Shown here: one piece after another, positions 1 through 8,804 of the stretch
How the letters are laid out: each line of letters opens with the position of its first letter
How positions within the stretch are numbered: the first letter of the stretch is position 1
Assembly: GCA_000415965.1 (NCBI GenBank)
Contig: KE356560.1
Coordinates: 3,218,201 to 3,282,200, forward strand
Length of the DNA stretch: 64,000 nucleotides
Source: Haloquadratum walsbyi J07HQW1
GTDB lineage: Archaea > Halobacteriota > Halobacteria > Halobacteriales > Haloferacaceae
Direction: 5' to 3'
Notes under the pieces: model-generated
Told to the model about the DNA's origin: nothing
Databases searched by the model: none
What the model saw: only the letters and a program-made list of their open reading frames with translations
Made by a program: the position numbers and the translations under genes

Positions 1-98
1 CACAGAGAGGCGGAGGCGTCGAGTAGCCGTAGAAGGCACTGTTTGTCGTTTTCGGTCTATGACACGACCTCAACCTCGAAGGTGTTGACGCGTCTCAT
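1..98 (-). pseudogene. IS200/IS605-type tnpB, N-terminal remnant (runs off left edge)
   Basis: Reading leftward from an ATG at 98-96, the frame begins [13 protein letters not shown], then meets an in-frame TAG at 59-57, and continues as TENDKQCLLRLLDASASL. This is the usual beginning of a haloarchaeal TnpB, the RNA-guided nuclease carried by IS605-family elements. The ATG overlaps the stop codon of the tnpA remnant on the same strand, the standard tnpA-tnpB arrangement. The early stop makes it a pseudogene. Its remainder lies outside the window. Confidence 0.6.
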
Positions 99-217
99 TC
101 GTCACCACCCTCTTGTTCAGCGATGTACTGTTCGACAGCGCCCTTCGAGGTGCTTCCCGCCGTACCGACGTAGTACGAACGAGTCCACTTCACGCCGTTA
201 TACTTCGACGTGGATAC
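95..217 (-). pseudogene. IS200-type tnpA, C-terminal remnant
   Basis: The last 38 or so codons of a Y1 (HUH) transposase remain: the frame contains [20 protein letters not shown] and ends shortly after at a TGA at 97-95. The YYVGTAG...AVEQYI pattern is typical of the TnpA C-terminus. An in-frame stop at 220-218 blocks the frame upstream, and the catalytic HUH and Tyr region is missing. It is directly followed on the same strand by the tnpB remnant. The join with plus-strand tnpB debris at about 230 suggests two broken elements abut here. Confidence 0.65.
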
Positions 218-232
218 TCACACGGGTCGGAC

Positions 233-758
233 TGGTCACGCTATCGTGAACTCCCCGAAGATTGGTGACTTCCACTTGGACTCCCACCGACCACTCCCAA
301 ACAATGCAGACATCAACCGAAGTAATCCTCACAATGCAAAAAACAGACGACTGGACAGTGGTGTCGTGGTTGAGTGTGGTACCAAATATCCAGAGAGCTT
401 GCTAGTAAAGATATTGCGGTTGAGGATACAATTGGAATCGACCTTGGTATCACAAAGTCTGTCTGTAATTCCGAGAGCCGTACTTTCGCTCGGTTAGATG
501 AGGGAGCTGATCATAATCATACCGCATTGTTGGAAGCGCATCAGCGTGGTTTGAAGCGGTTGGGAGGAGAGTTCGAGCAAGCGGAGTGAGGGATGGAACA
601 GTCCGAACGAATGTCTGTGAATGTTGAAAGTGGCATCGCTGTGGATACGTCATCGAGACGCATTCCTTGCGGACACTGTCGTGGAAGCAGAAAGTCCAAT
701 GCGAGAGCACCGAAACCCCAATCCCACCCTCAAAGAGCCAGCAATCGCTGGCGAGTAG
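233..758 (+). pseudogene. Degenerate IS605-type tnpB (second copy)
   Basis: Pieces of a TnpB are spread over several frames. RYRELPEDW followed by a stop lies near 240. A stretch resembling the strand before RuvC (TMQKTDDWTVVS) lies near 330-370. At 395-590 an open part contains VEDTIGIDLGITKSV, with the first RuvC aspartate in DLGITK, and ends EAHQRGLKRLGGEFEQAE. In another frame, a proline-rich tail ending NPTLKEPAIAGE stops at 756-758. The middle of the protein, including the zinc finger, is deleted. Frameshifts and stops make it inactive. Confidence 0.65.
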
Positions 759-789
759 GCAGGGGTAGGGGGGCAGGGGCAGGGGTAGT
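757..789. repeat. Hexanucleotide tandem repeat (AGGGGY-type)
   Basis: An imperfect run with period 6 (GGGGTA, GGGGCA units) directly follows the tnpB remnant in non-coding DNA. It is one of several period-6 microsatellites in the window. Confidence 0.7.
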
Positions 790-984
790 TCACCTCGGAC
801 ACCTGAAACGTGTATAACCCGAGTTTGTGAGGTGCGATATCTGTATTCGGTGACCGCACTGAGCAGATCACTGTGCAGGGTGGTGAACCCCTTCCTGGTG
901 TTTCAATATTGATGAGATCCTAGAGGCATGTTTTAACAGAATAAAATCCCAGACGAACTCAGAGCAGTTCGCACAGATAGTGTC

Positions 985-993
985 TTATATATT
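985..993 (+). promoter_or_regulatory. TATA box for the dUTPase-like gene
   Basis: TTATATATT is centred about 24 bases before the ATG at 1013. That spacing fits an archaeal TATA box of a leaderless transcript, and no Shine-Dalgarno is seen. It supports the internal ATG at 1013 rather than start codons further upstream. Confidence 0.55.
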
Positions 994-1012
994 AACTGTG
1001 TTTACCATCTGT

Positions 1013-1486
1013 ATGTTTCGTGCTGGTGAGTTCACAGCAACACATGTTAGGCCAACAGATGCCGAACAGGTACAGCCAAATGGTGTTGACCTTCGTCTCG
1101 CAGATATTCTCACACAGCGAGCCCCTAGTCGGATTGAGATTGAAAATAAAACCATCGGAGCGCGCGAGTCACTCACTGCCCAGGAGGATGTATTTACTCT
1201 TGACCCGGGTGGCTACATCATAACATATGCTGAGCGAATCGCTATTCCTGACGGTCACGTTGGGTTTGTTTACCCACGCTCGTCGCTACTTCGAAACTCA
1301 TGTATGCTCAATACTGCTGTTTGGGATGCTGGATACGAGGGTCGTGGTGAGGGGCTTCTTCAGGTTCACCATCCAATTGAACTTGAGCGCGGGTCGCGGA
1401 TTGCACAATTTGTGCTTGCGGAGGCTGCGAATAATTCAACGTACAATGGAGGTTATCAGCACGAACGGATCGATAAGAGTAACTGA
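1013..1486 (+). CDS. dut: dUTPase / dCTP deaminase family protein
   Basis: A 157-residue protein of the trimeric dCTP-deaminase/dUTPase superfamily, which removes dUTP or dCTP to supply dUMP and keep uracil out of DNA. Visible signatures are the family start FRAGEF, QPNGVDLRL, the nucleotide-binding YPRSSLLRNS, then WDAGYEGRGEG and ERGSRIAQFVL. The sequence after GYEG departs from the classical deaminase motif (GFEGHITLE), so pure dUTPase activity is more likely than deamination; this is inference. The start at 1013 is chosen from the TATA box 24 bases upstream. It lies 75 bases before the PAN gene on the same strand but probably has its own promoter. Confidence 0.85.
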   Translation: MFRAGEFTATHVRPTDAEQVQPNGVDLRLADILTQRAPSRIEIENKTIGARESLTAQEDVFTLDPGGYIITYAERIAIPDGHVGFVYPRSSLLRNSCMLNTAVWDAGYEGRGEGLLQVHHPIELERGSRIAQFVLAEAANNSTYNGGYQHERIDKSN

Positions 1487-1561
1487 TACGTGCGCGATTC
1501 GCCCAGCGAATACGGTCGACCCAAAGGCACATGTATACGTGACTGCAAATAAAACTAACCG

Positions 1562-2794
1562 ATGTCACGGAGTCCTTCTCTCCCAGAGCGCCCGCGTCTT
1601 GACCTTGATCCTGAGATGTCAGACGCAGAACGACTTTCGGCAATCCGCAAGCATTATGAGCGGCTTCTCACCGTGAACGAAGAGCTTGATGAGCGACTGA
1701 CCGATGCAACTGAGACACAGTCTGAACTCCAATCAGAAGTAGACAAACTCAAACGGAGGAATGAAACGCTCAAAACATCTTCATTATACCTTGCAAGTGT
1801 CGAAGAACTTACTGATAATGGTGAGGTCGTAATTAAACAGCACGGAAACAATCAAGAAGTACTCACAGAGCTTTCATCGCGTCTCGATGGTGATCTTGAG
1901 GCTGGCGACCGTGTCGCGATTAATGATTCGTTCGCAATTCAGCAAGTGCTCGATGACGAGACTGATGCACGAGCACAAGCAATGGAAATCGATGCCTCAC
2001 CACAAGTTACATATACGGATATTGGTGGGATCGACAATCAGGTCCGTGAGGTTCGTGAAGCGGTTGAAGACCCACTGACGAATCCTGCGTTGTTCGAGGA
2101 AGTTGGCGTGGAGCCACCGTCGGGCGTGTTGTTGCACGGACCGCCAGGAACCGGCAAGACAATGCTTGCAAAGGCTGTCGCCAACGAGACAGATGCGACA
2201 TTCATCAAGATGGCTGGTTCAGAACTAGTCCGAAAATTCATCGGAGAGGGTTCACGTCTTGTTCGCGACCTCTTTGACCTCGCTGCTGAACGGGAACCTG
2301 CAGTCATCTTTATCGATGAGATTGATGCTGTTGCCTCGAAACGAACAGACTCGAAAACGTCTGGCGATGCTGAGGTGCAACGAACGATGATGCAGTTGCT
2401 CTCGGAGATGGACGGATTTGATGAGCGAGGAGAAATCCGGATTATCGCAGCAACGAACCGATTCGATATGCTTGATGAGGCAATCCTTCGCCCTGGGCGT
2501 TTTGATAGACTTATCGAAGTGCCAAAGCCAAATCACGAGGGTCGTGAACAGATTCTCGAAATTCATACTCGCGAGATGAATGTTGCCGATGATGTCGATT
2601 TCGGCGAACTTGTCTCAGATCTCGATGAGTACTCCGGAGCGGATCTCGCCTCACTCGCAACAGAAGCGGGAATGTTCGCTATTCGTGATGACCGTACTGA
2701 GGTTCGTCGGTGTGACTTTGACGATGCTCATGAGAAACTTGAAGATTCAGATGAGCAAACCACAATCCCAGGACCAACAACGTACCAATACTAA
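1562..2794 (+). CDS. pan: Proteasome-activating nucleotidase (PAN, AAA ATPase)
   Basis: A 410-residue ring ATPase that unfolds proteins and feeds them into the archaeal 20S proteasome in the cytoplasm. From the N-terminus it has a coiled coil (about residues 20-75), an OB-fold region (about 75-130) and a single AAA module. The AAA module has Walker A GPPGTGKT near residue 193, Walker B FIDEIDA near 249, and the second region of homology (AATNRFDMLDEAILRPGRFD). Length and layout match archaeal PAN. The C-terminus is TTYQY, so the penultimate residue is Gln rather than the Tyr of the canonical HbYX proteasome-docking motif. The start follows a TATA-like GTATAC near 1533. Confidence 0.95.
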   Translation: MSRSPSLPERPRLDLDPEMSDAERLSAIRKHYERLLTVNEELDERLTDATETQSELQSEVDKLKRRNETLKTSSLYLASVEELTDNGEVVIKQHGNNQEVLTELSSRLDGDLEAGDRVAINDSFAIQQVLDDETDARAQAMEIDASPQVTYTDIGGIDNQVREVREAVEDPLTNPALFEEVGVEPPSGVLLHGPPGTGKTMLAKAVANETDATFIKMAGSELVRKFIGEGSRLVRDLFDLAAEREPAVIFIDEIDAVASKRTDSKTSGDAEVQRTMMQLLSEMDGFDERGEIRIIAATNRFDMLDEAILRPGRFDRLIEVPKPNHEGREQILEIHTREMNVADDVDFGELVSDLDEYSGADLASLATEAGMFAIRDDRTEVRRCDFDDAHEKLEDSDEQTTIPGPTTYQY

Positions 2795-2956
2795 CCACAG
2801 TTACTACTCGGTCTGATTGTCAGCGTCGATTGAATCGTCTGCTCCTGGAGAGGGTTGGATTCGGTGTTAACTCCCGATTTGAGCAAGCGCTCATCAGAAA
2901 GGTTGAGCTTTTAATTAGGATATTTCCTCAAGATACTCTGTAAGAATCGTAATCCA

Positions 2957-2964
2957 TTATATAA
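2957..2964 (+). promoter_or_regulatory. TATA box for the arginine decarboxylase gene
   Basis: TTATATAA is centred about 25 bases before the GTG at 2985, as expected for a leaderless haloarchaeal transcript. It supports the GTG start, because no in-frame ATG is available before the conserved N-terminus. Confidence 0.55.
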
Positions 2965-2984
2965 CGTATCGTTGCTATTATTAT

Positions 2985-3458
2985 GTGAAGAGCATTTTTG
3001 TTGTTCGCGGCGCTGGACATGCGTCAACAGCAATGGCGTCATATGACGCTGCACTTGCTGCGGCGAATATTCACAATTACAATCTGACGACTATCTCTTC
3101 TGTAATTCCAGCCGAGGCGGTTGTTGAAGTCGTTGAAACTGCTCCAGATCTTGGTCCAACCGGAAATCAATTAACTGTTGTTGAAGCACGTATGACGACC
3201 GCTGAAGCCGGAGAAGTCGCTGCAGGACTTGGCTGGACAACTGGGACTGGTCCCGGATTATTTTATGAAGCGACCGGGACGGACCCCGAGATGGTCCGTC
3301 AAACAATCAATCGTGGTCTTTCGGCTGGTGCGGCACTTCGTGAGTGGTCATTCACTGATCGTCAGACAATGATTGAAACAGCAGAGGGAAATCCAGATGG
3401 TGGGTACACGACTGTGATTGTTGTTGCTGCATACGGAGAAAGTGAGTCATTATTTTGA
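2985..3458 (+). CDS. pdaD: Pyruvoyl-dependent arginine decarboxylase
   Basis: A 157-residue proenzyme that cleaves itself to make a pyruvoyl cofactor and then decarboxylates arginine to agmatine, the first step of archaeal polyamine and agmatidine synthesis. The self-cleavage site is visible as TISSVIPA, with Ser38-Ser39. Family features include the start FVVRGAGHASTAMASYDAAL and the later GLGWTTGTGPGLFYEATG. Length matches the family (about 155-165). Translation begins with GTG. Agmatine is needed in archaea to modify tRNA-Ile2, so the gene also links to the tRNA-modification theme of the window. Confidence 0.9.
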   Translation: MKSIFVVRGAGHASTAMASYDAALAAANIHNYNLTTISSVIPAEAVVEVVETAPDLGPTGNQLTVVEARMTTAEAGEVAAGLGWTTGTGPGLFYEATGTDPEMVRQTINRGLSAGAALREWSFTDRQTMIETAEGNPDGGYTTVIVVAAYGESESLF

Positions 3459-3480
3459 GATTCAGTAATCTGTCTCCGAT

Positions 3481-3633
3481 AGCAGTCGGTGAAAATATAA
3501 CCACTGTTTCTCTCCGAACCCACACCCACACCCACACTCAGACTGAGTTCATCTGGAACGCTCGTGTGCGCGTTCCGGTTCCGGTTCAACTTCAACTTCG
3601 AGTAACGAAACTCACAGTCCCAACAGCTGATAG
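3481..3633. repeat. Dispersed 120-bp repeat, copy A
   Basis: This copy begins AGCAGTCGGTG and carries CCACTGTTTCTCTCCGAACC, then a (CCCACA)3 microsatellite at 3519-3537. The core is GGAACGC...GCGTTCC, and the end is CAGTCCCAACAGCTGATAG. Matching copies lie at 8343, 33574, 38696, 48153, 58438 and 62400. It ends only a few bases before the TATA box of the next gene. Confidence 0.7.
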
Positions 3634-3637
3634 CGAG

Positions 3638-3647
3638 TAATATATTA
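3638..3647 (+). promoter_or_regulatory. TATA box for the flavoprotein gene
   Basis: TAATATATTA is centred about 29 bases before the ATG at 3672, immediately downstream of dispersed repeat copy A. Insertion of the repeat has therefore replaced whatever lay beyond the core promoter. Confidence 0.5.
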
Positions 3648-3671
3648 TGACGAAGCTGATAATAAGACACT

Positions 3672-4754
3672 ATGTATGACTTTGCGGTAGTCGGTGTTGG
3701 TCCAGCCGGAGCCCGCTTCGCTCGTGAGGCTGCCGCTGCGGGTTATGATGTCATCGCATTTGAACAAGGGACGGTTGGAACACCACTTGCCTGCTCTGGA
3801 CACGTAAGTACAGACATCTGGGAGTATGTGCCGGATGGCGCAGCCGCAGATCTCAGACAGAATAAGATCTATGGAGCTCGATTTCATGTTGGTGGTCCAC
3901 AGACTGATTCGCACCCATTTTATAAACGCGAGGCAGTATCGAATGTTATTGATCGCGTTGATCTTGATCAGGCACTTGCCACAGCAGCAAGAGATTGTGG
4001 AGCCGATATTCGAGAAGAGCACACTGTGACAGATATCGATGAGAGACATGATACGGTCACTCTCACCGTCTCTCACAGTGAAGGTGAAGAAGAATTCCAT
4101 GCACAGATGGTTGCTGGGTGCGATGGACCTGTCTCTCGTGTCCGCCGACAGGCGGGACTTCCTGAGCCGGATGAACTGTTACATGGTGTTCTTGCGTTCG
4201 ACTCGACACCTGATGATGCAGACTTTGTCGACGTTCATCTGACCGCCCCACAGTTCTTCGCATGGCGGATCCCTCGGGGAGAAGCAGGTGTCGAGTATGG
4301 ACTTGCAGCACCACCGAGTGAATCAGTCTCAGAGCTTTTCGAGCGGCTAACAGATGCATATGATGTTGAAACAGAACAATTTTGTTCAGGAGCAATCCCG
4401 ATTGGACCACCGAGTCGGGTTCACACCCGCCGTGTATTTCTAATTGGTGACGCTGCAGCACAGACAAAACCGTTCACTGGTGGCGGCATTCTATATGGAA
4501 TGACAGCGGCAGACGCCGCTGTTGCAACAATTGATCCGGATGACCCAGCGACACTTCGCGATTATGATCGAGCCTGGCGAGAAGAGTTAGCGAATGAGAT
4601 TACACTTGGACGGTGGATTCGACGAGCGTATTCACTTCCACCGATGGTTCAGCGAGCCGGTCTCTACGCGCTCTCTGGTGAGATTGCTGTGCATATGGAC
4701 CGACCGTCATCACTGTTTTCACGAGACCAACTTCGGGCACTCATCAGTAGGTAA
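3672..4754 (+). CDS. Geranylgeranyl reductase family flavoprotein
   Basis: A 360-residue FAD-dependent oxidoreductase of the geranylgeranyl reductase family, whose archaeal members saturate the isoprenoid chains of membrane lipids or other prenyl groups. The N-terminal Rossmann motif is VVGVGPAGARFAREAAAAGY, followed by the family's cysteine site LACSGHVS (about residues 39-46). Later come the catalytic-core match FFAWRIPRGEAGVEYGLA and the second FAD motif GDAAAQTKPFTGGGI. It is somewhat shorter than typical digeranylgeranylglycerophospholipid reductases (about 400), so it may be a paralogue with another prenyl substrate. It stands alone, between a repeat and a 430-base gap. Confidence 0.85.
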   Translation: MYDFAVVGVGPAGARFAREAAAAGYDVIAFEQGTVGTPLACSGHVSTDIWEYVPDGAAADLRQNKIYGARFHVGGPQTDSHPFYKREAVSNVIDRVDLDQALATAARDCGADIREEHTVTDIDERHDTVTLTVSHSEGEEEFHAQMVAGCDGPVSRVRRQAGLPEPDELLHGVLAFDSTPDDADFVDVHLTAPQFFAWRIPRGEAGVEYGLAAPPSESVSELFERLTDAYDVETEQFCSGAIPIGPPSRVHTRRVFLIGDAAAQTKPFTGGGILYGMTAADAAVATIDPDDPATLRDYDRAWREELANEITLGRWIRRAYSLPPMVQRAGLYALSGEIAVHMDRPSSLFSRDQLRALISR

Positions 4755-5188
4755 GCCACCTCCTCTCCCGGCAGATTGGAGAGTTTCAATGATATAGTAT
4801 CAGTTTGAGTACAATTGATCACGGCGATGACACAAGTACAGACATAAATGTGTGATAGGTTTCGATCGCACTCAAATGATTTCAGTAAGTCTCAACAAAA
4901 CTCCTCAGACACCGAGCAGCAGTCACTATGCCACCATATCGTCCTCACATGCTAGTTACGAATCGAGAGAGCGATGACAGAAATATGACCGAATCTCCGG
5001 TTCGCTTCACAGTGTTGGACCCCCCCAGGTACCATACTCTCTCAGAGCAGATAATAATCAGCAGATATCTACCCGCGTGATGTCTCTCAGAGGTTGATAC
5101 TGCGCCAACGGATCTGCGACGGCGACGGCGACGGCGACGGCTGAGGGAACTAACTTCGGTGGGTTCTTCAGACATGGATCCAAGCTGA
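4755..5188. other. Gene-free interval with a CGACGG microsatellite
   Basis: No convincing gene is seen between the two convergent genes. The only structure noted is a (CGACGG)4 hexamer run at about 5116-5140. Confidence 0.6.
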
Positions 5189-6313
5189 TTATCTATTTGT
5201 TTCAGCACTTGGCTCAGGATATGTTGGTATCCGAGCGGAGGTGGCACTTCCCTCAACAAATGGAAGCGTTGCTGGGGTTGCTTCGATAGCACGATCATCG
5301 TTTTGCTCAACGACTACGTTACTTTCATCGCTAAGCGTTGTTTTGAACTTAATGAGTGCCAACGCGATTGGCGTTTCAATTGATGGACTTTCGACAACAC
5401 TGGTAATTGTTCCGATAGTATCACCGTCTGCGGTGACTGTCGAGTCCGCCTCAACCATCTGATTCAATTGGAGACCAACAAGTTGCTTACTCGGTTGTCC
5501 ACGGTTTTCGACTTTTGAAACAATCTCCTGTCCGATATAGCACCCTTTCTCAAAATCGAGGGCATTCCGAATCCCAAGAACATTTGGAATTTGATCAGCG
5601 AGTTCCGTCTTGAAGCGTGGTGTTCCTGCCTCAACAGCGAGTGCATTCCATGTCTTGTACCCAAACGGGACACCGTTTAATCCATATGTCAATAATGTTT
5701 CAAGAATACGGTCAGCGACACCAGCACTACAGACAACCTGATAGCTTTCCTCACCAAGGGGATTATCACCAGCAATAACTGTGACACCCTCATCACCCAT
5801 CGACCCACGCACAAAAGTCAATGATGGCTCAGGAGCGCCAGCGCCATTAAGCACACTTGCAACTTTTTCAGTTGCCTGTGGACCGTGGACGCCGAAAACA
5901 GCGAACTCCTCAGAGGCGACGGTCACCTGAACATCTTTGATAAAGACTCGATCAGCCCATTGATCAGCAAGGTCTGCTGCGACATCCGGTGGTGTGAAAC
6001 AGAGGAGTCGCTCATCAGCATTATATACATAGATATCAGTTTTAATACGTCCATTTGGATCGAGCAAAAGTGCATATACGCCCCGCCCATCGGTCGTCGG
6101 AACGTGATTTGAGAGTGTATCATCGACAAACTCGATTCGGTCATCTCCCTCGACGGTAATGACGCCATATCCTCGTTCAATCACCCCAGCACCTTTACGG
6201 ACCGCAAGTGCTGTCCGAGCGGGTCGTCCATAATCGCGAACAACTTGTCGCCCGCCGCGTTGTTCAAAGGTCGCGCCGTGGTCATCATGTATTGCTGTTG
6301 CAACTGTCATCAT
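5189..6313 (-). CDS. YgfZ/GcvT-like folate-binding aminomethyltransferase-family protein
   Basis: A 374-residue protein of the GcvT superfamily. The signature KGCYIGQEIVSK in its C-terminal half marks the YgfZ/IBA57 branch, which helps assembly or repair of iron-sulfur clusters using a bound folate, rather than the glycine-cleavage T-protein. Consistent with this, no gcvP or gcvH gene is nearby. Of the possible starts, the ATG at 6313 (MMTVATAIHDDHGA) is chosen because a TATA-like TTTTCTAT lies about 25 bases upstream on this strand and earlier codons show no family similarity. Annotated in haloarchaea as aminomethyltransferase; the substrate is unproven. Confidence 0.8.
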   Translation of the reverse strand: MMTVATAIHDDHGATFEQRGGRQVVRDYGRPARTALAVRKGAGVIERGYGVITVEGDDRIEFVDDTLSNHVPTTDGRGVYALLLDPNGRIKTDIYVYNADERLLCFTPPDVAADLADQWADRVFIKDVQVTVASEEFAVFGVHGPQATEKVASVLNGAGAPEPSLTFVRGSMGDEGVTVIAGDNPLGEESYQVVCSAGVADRILETLLTYGLNGVPFGYKTWNALAVEAGTPRFKTELADQIPNVLGIRNALDFEKGCYIGQEIVSKVENRGQPSKQLVGLQLNQMVEADSTVTADGDTIGTITSVVESPSIETPIALALIKFKTTLSDESNVVVEQNDDRAIEATPATLPFVEGSATSARIPTYPEPSAETNR

Positions 6314-6450
6314 TAGATGGTTGTTCTGAACATAGAAAACATCCACTCGTCCATCTCCATGCGTCTCCCTCTCATTATACTCGATCTGCTGGTCAGAAAG
6401 TTATCACCGAAGAAGTGAGAGTAATAAGTTAAATCCACTCGCAGGGGAAA

Positions 6451-6750
6451 TTACAATCCAAGTCTCTCACGAAGCGTGTCGACGAAGCTCTTGTCTGTGT
6501 CAATCTCCGCGTCCGGGTCAGGAATGACGCGATCTGCAGCACGTATAACGACGCGATCATCGCCATCGTCAACCCGAATAAGATCATCTGATTTGAGCGC
6601 TGCAAGCGCATCTTCAATCGTGTCAATATCAGCCTCGACAGCTGCGCGGATTTCGAACACAGTCATCCCTTCATCAGCGCGGTCAACGAGTGCGTCGAGA
6701 ACAGCTACTTCCACATCTGGACGGTCTCTAAACTCGCGCCGCGCTCTCAT
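6451..6750 (-). CDS. Conserved haloarchaeal protein (DUF6432-like, winged-helix-type)
   Basis: A 99-residue acidic protein starting MRARREFRDRPDVEVAVLDA. The sequence has the helical pattern of a small winged-helix DNA-binding fold (residues about 11-60, including DEGMTVFEIRAAVEADIDTI), followed by a two-stranded wing (RVDDGDDRVVIRAADR) and a short amphipathic tail. From memory it resembles the haloarchaeal DUF6432 family, whose function is not known. The reading frame is open further upstream, but those codons look non-coding and the ATG at 6750 fits the conserved start. A regulator role is inference. Confidence 0.7.
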   Translation of the reverse strand: MRARREFRDRPDVEVAVLDALVDRADEGMTVFEIRAAVEADIDTIEDALAALKSDDLIRVDDGDDRVVIRAADRVIPDPDAEIDTDKSFVDTLRERLGL

Positions 6751-7265
6751 ATATGTATATTCAACGGCATCGGTTTTACACGTTTCGAGGTCTTCCGTGT
6801 ATCTAAGCGCAAGAAGAGTGCCACAAAACCTATATCTGGGTGAATATGGACTCGACAACTGTTGAATAAAGTTAACAACGCAATATGTTCCGATCAGAGA
6901 ATGCCGACAGAATGCTATCATCGTTCCCACGATTCTCCAACAGACGGGGACGAAAATATAGGCGAGGTGGCAGAAAGACTGGAATACGATCTGAACGCGC
7001 ATCACCAATCCAACTCGATTGTTGGCTTTAACGGAGAGATTATGAACTGGGAATGCCTCGGAGTCAAATCAAATTCCTGATCCCGAGACTTCAGGATGTC
7101 GGGTTCAGCACCACCCGCAGGCGAATTGAATTCTCTTGACCTCCCGCGTTGGCGAGTGGGTGGAATTCACATTCGAACCGTGAGGTCCGTGAGAGTCGTC
7201 AGAACGTCTGCCGCCCGTCAGACGGAGGCATAGATTTTTTGCGCTCAGCGTCGGAACGGCGAGTA
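6751..7265. other. Gene-free interval
   Basis: A 515-base gap between divergent genes. Short open frames here have no coding character that I can recognise. GC content rises around 7080-7260 just before the zinc-ribbon gene, but no motif is assignable. Confidence 0.5.
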
Positions 7266-8306
7266 ATGGGACTCACATGCCGGTTCCTTGGTCATACCTT
7301 TGGTGACTCTGAGATTGAGCATACCCGTGAAGAACGCGGGAACGAAGTTGTTGCCACGGTAAAAAAGACACGGACGTGTAAAAGGTGCAATATTGAACAA
7401 GTCATCAGTCAAAATAAGGAGGTTACCTCTGTCCGACCGACTGAAACTCCTGAGACCAATCTGTCGGATAATACTGAAACCGATGCGTCCTCCGATGGGT
7501 GGGAGAGTGCTCCGGACCACGAGCACGTTCGTGCCGATGACTCAGTCGAGACAACCCAGGATGATTCGCCGGTCAATGATGCCGTCATACTCAACAATGA
7601 ATCGACGGAGCAGGATGAAGCACAGTGGCCCACAGATATTGAGACACCTCCACACGATGCAGGAAAACCAACAGCGGGAGAGCAGACAGGAGAGTCCGTG
7701 CAGAAAAAACACGACGACACTGGTGCAGAAATACTTGACTCTGATACTGATACTAATACTGATCCTCATTCTGAGACAACTGAAGAGACGTCAGCAACGT
7801 CCAATGTGGAGATGGGTCAAGAGACGACCGCGAATAACAATCATAAGACATCACCAACCCGTACTCGAAAAGAATGGCCACCAAGCGGACGCGATACTGT
7901 CAATGGAGAAAGTCTGGCATCTGCGACATCGTGGCCAGACACATCAGACGAGGATGAAGGATATACTGCACGACCAGATACCGACAGCGTGTCAATCGAG
8001 TTTGGTGGTGAGGGGTTGACACCGCAAGTTGAGAACCGGCAAATGAACGACGAAACAGCGGTATCTGTCGATGAGAGTCTACATGCGCGTGAGAATACAC
8101 GCGAACAGACACAGAATGAGACAAAAAAACAACCATTCGTTCGTGCATCCGAAGCCAATAAGCCAGAGTCAACGGTTCCAGATTCTCATGTTGAACTGTA
8201 TTGTCCACACTGTGAGCATTCTCATCCGGCGGATATTTCATCAATGCGTGCCGGCGATATCTGTCCAGAATGTCAAAATGGATATATCGATGAGAGAAAG
8301 CGTTGA
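7266..8306 (+). CDS. Haloarchaeal zinc-ribbon protein with long acidic linker
   Basis: A 346-residue protein of unknown function. The start at 7266 gives MGLTCRFLGHTFG, a conserved haloarchaeal opening (DUF7093-like, from memory). Residues about 1-55 carry CxxC-type pairs (RTCKRCNIEQVI) suggesting a first zinc site. Residues about 60-310 form a long low-complexity region rich in Asp, Glu, Thr and Ser, including a run of DSDTDTNTDP repeats from a hexamer microsatellite. The last 40 residues form a second zinc ribbon (CPHCEHSH...ICPECQNGYI). The disordered middle between two metal sites suggests a scaffold or adaptor, but nothing shows the partner. Confidence 0.75.
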   Translation: MGLTCRFLGHTFGDSEIEHTREERGNEVVATVKKTRTCKRCNIEQVISQNKEVTSVRPTETPETNLSDNTETDASSDGWESAPDHEHVRADDSVETTQDDSPVNDAVILNNESTEQDEAQWPTDIETPPHDAGKPTAGEQTGESVQKKHDDTGAEILDSDTDTNTDPHSETTEETSATSNVEMGQETTANNNHKTSPTRTRKEWPPSGRDTVNGESLASATSWPDTSDEDEGYTARPDTDSVSIEFGGEGLTPQVENRQMNDETAVSVDESLHARENTREQTQNETKKQPFVRASEANKPESTVPDSHVELYCPHCEHSHPADISSMRAGDICPECQNGYIDERKR

Positions 8307-8342
8307 TTAACTTTCAGTGACCCTCGTCTTGGTCCTTAATGA

Positions 8343-8463
8343 TCGGTGACAATCTGACCAGTGTGTGTCCAAAAGCGACAGTGAGTTCAGTTGGAACACC
8401 CGGTGACGCGTTCGGTTGCAACTTCGGAGACAGAAATCACAGTCCCAACAACTGTTAATCGCA
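8343..8463. repeat. Dispersed 120-bp repeat, copy B
   Basis: This copy reads CGGTGACAATCTGACCAGTG at its left side, has the GGAACAC...GCGTTCG core near 8393-8415 and ends ACAGTCCCAACAACTGTTAA. It lies in the 498-base gap before the next gene. The rest of that gap (8464-8804) holds nothing recognisable. Confidence 0.7.
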
Positions 8464-8804
8464 TTTCCACTGAAGATCGAAATAAAAATAAGAATCGGTC
8501 GTTTCTCGAACTCCTGTACACGCTCTCATATCAACAGCGTCGTATGTTGCTACCCACTTGTGAGGTATGCTTCCGCGCACATAGCTGGGACGCTTCGGGG
8601 TTTCGACTGGTATGTGGCAGATGAGTATAATACAGTCGGTGTGGCTCTCAGCGTACCACGTAGCAACAGTGCGGACACTCACTTCGAGTTCCATCATAAC
8701 CGATGAGTCTGCGACACCGACTGCACCTTTATTTCGGACTCTTTGCATCTGGTTTCCAACATAATGACGAAACAAGTAAACCATCTCCTGTCGAATCGCG
8801 GTAT

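Noticed and set aside
6751-7008. Upstream extension of the 99-residue protein at 6451-6750
   Set aside because: The frame is open to 7008, but the added residues are unlike haloarchaeal proteins (few acidic residues, many Cys and hydrophobics), and the conserved start is at 6750.
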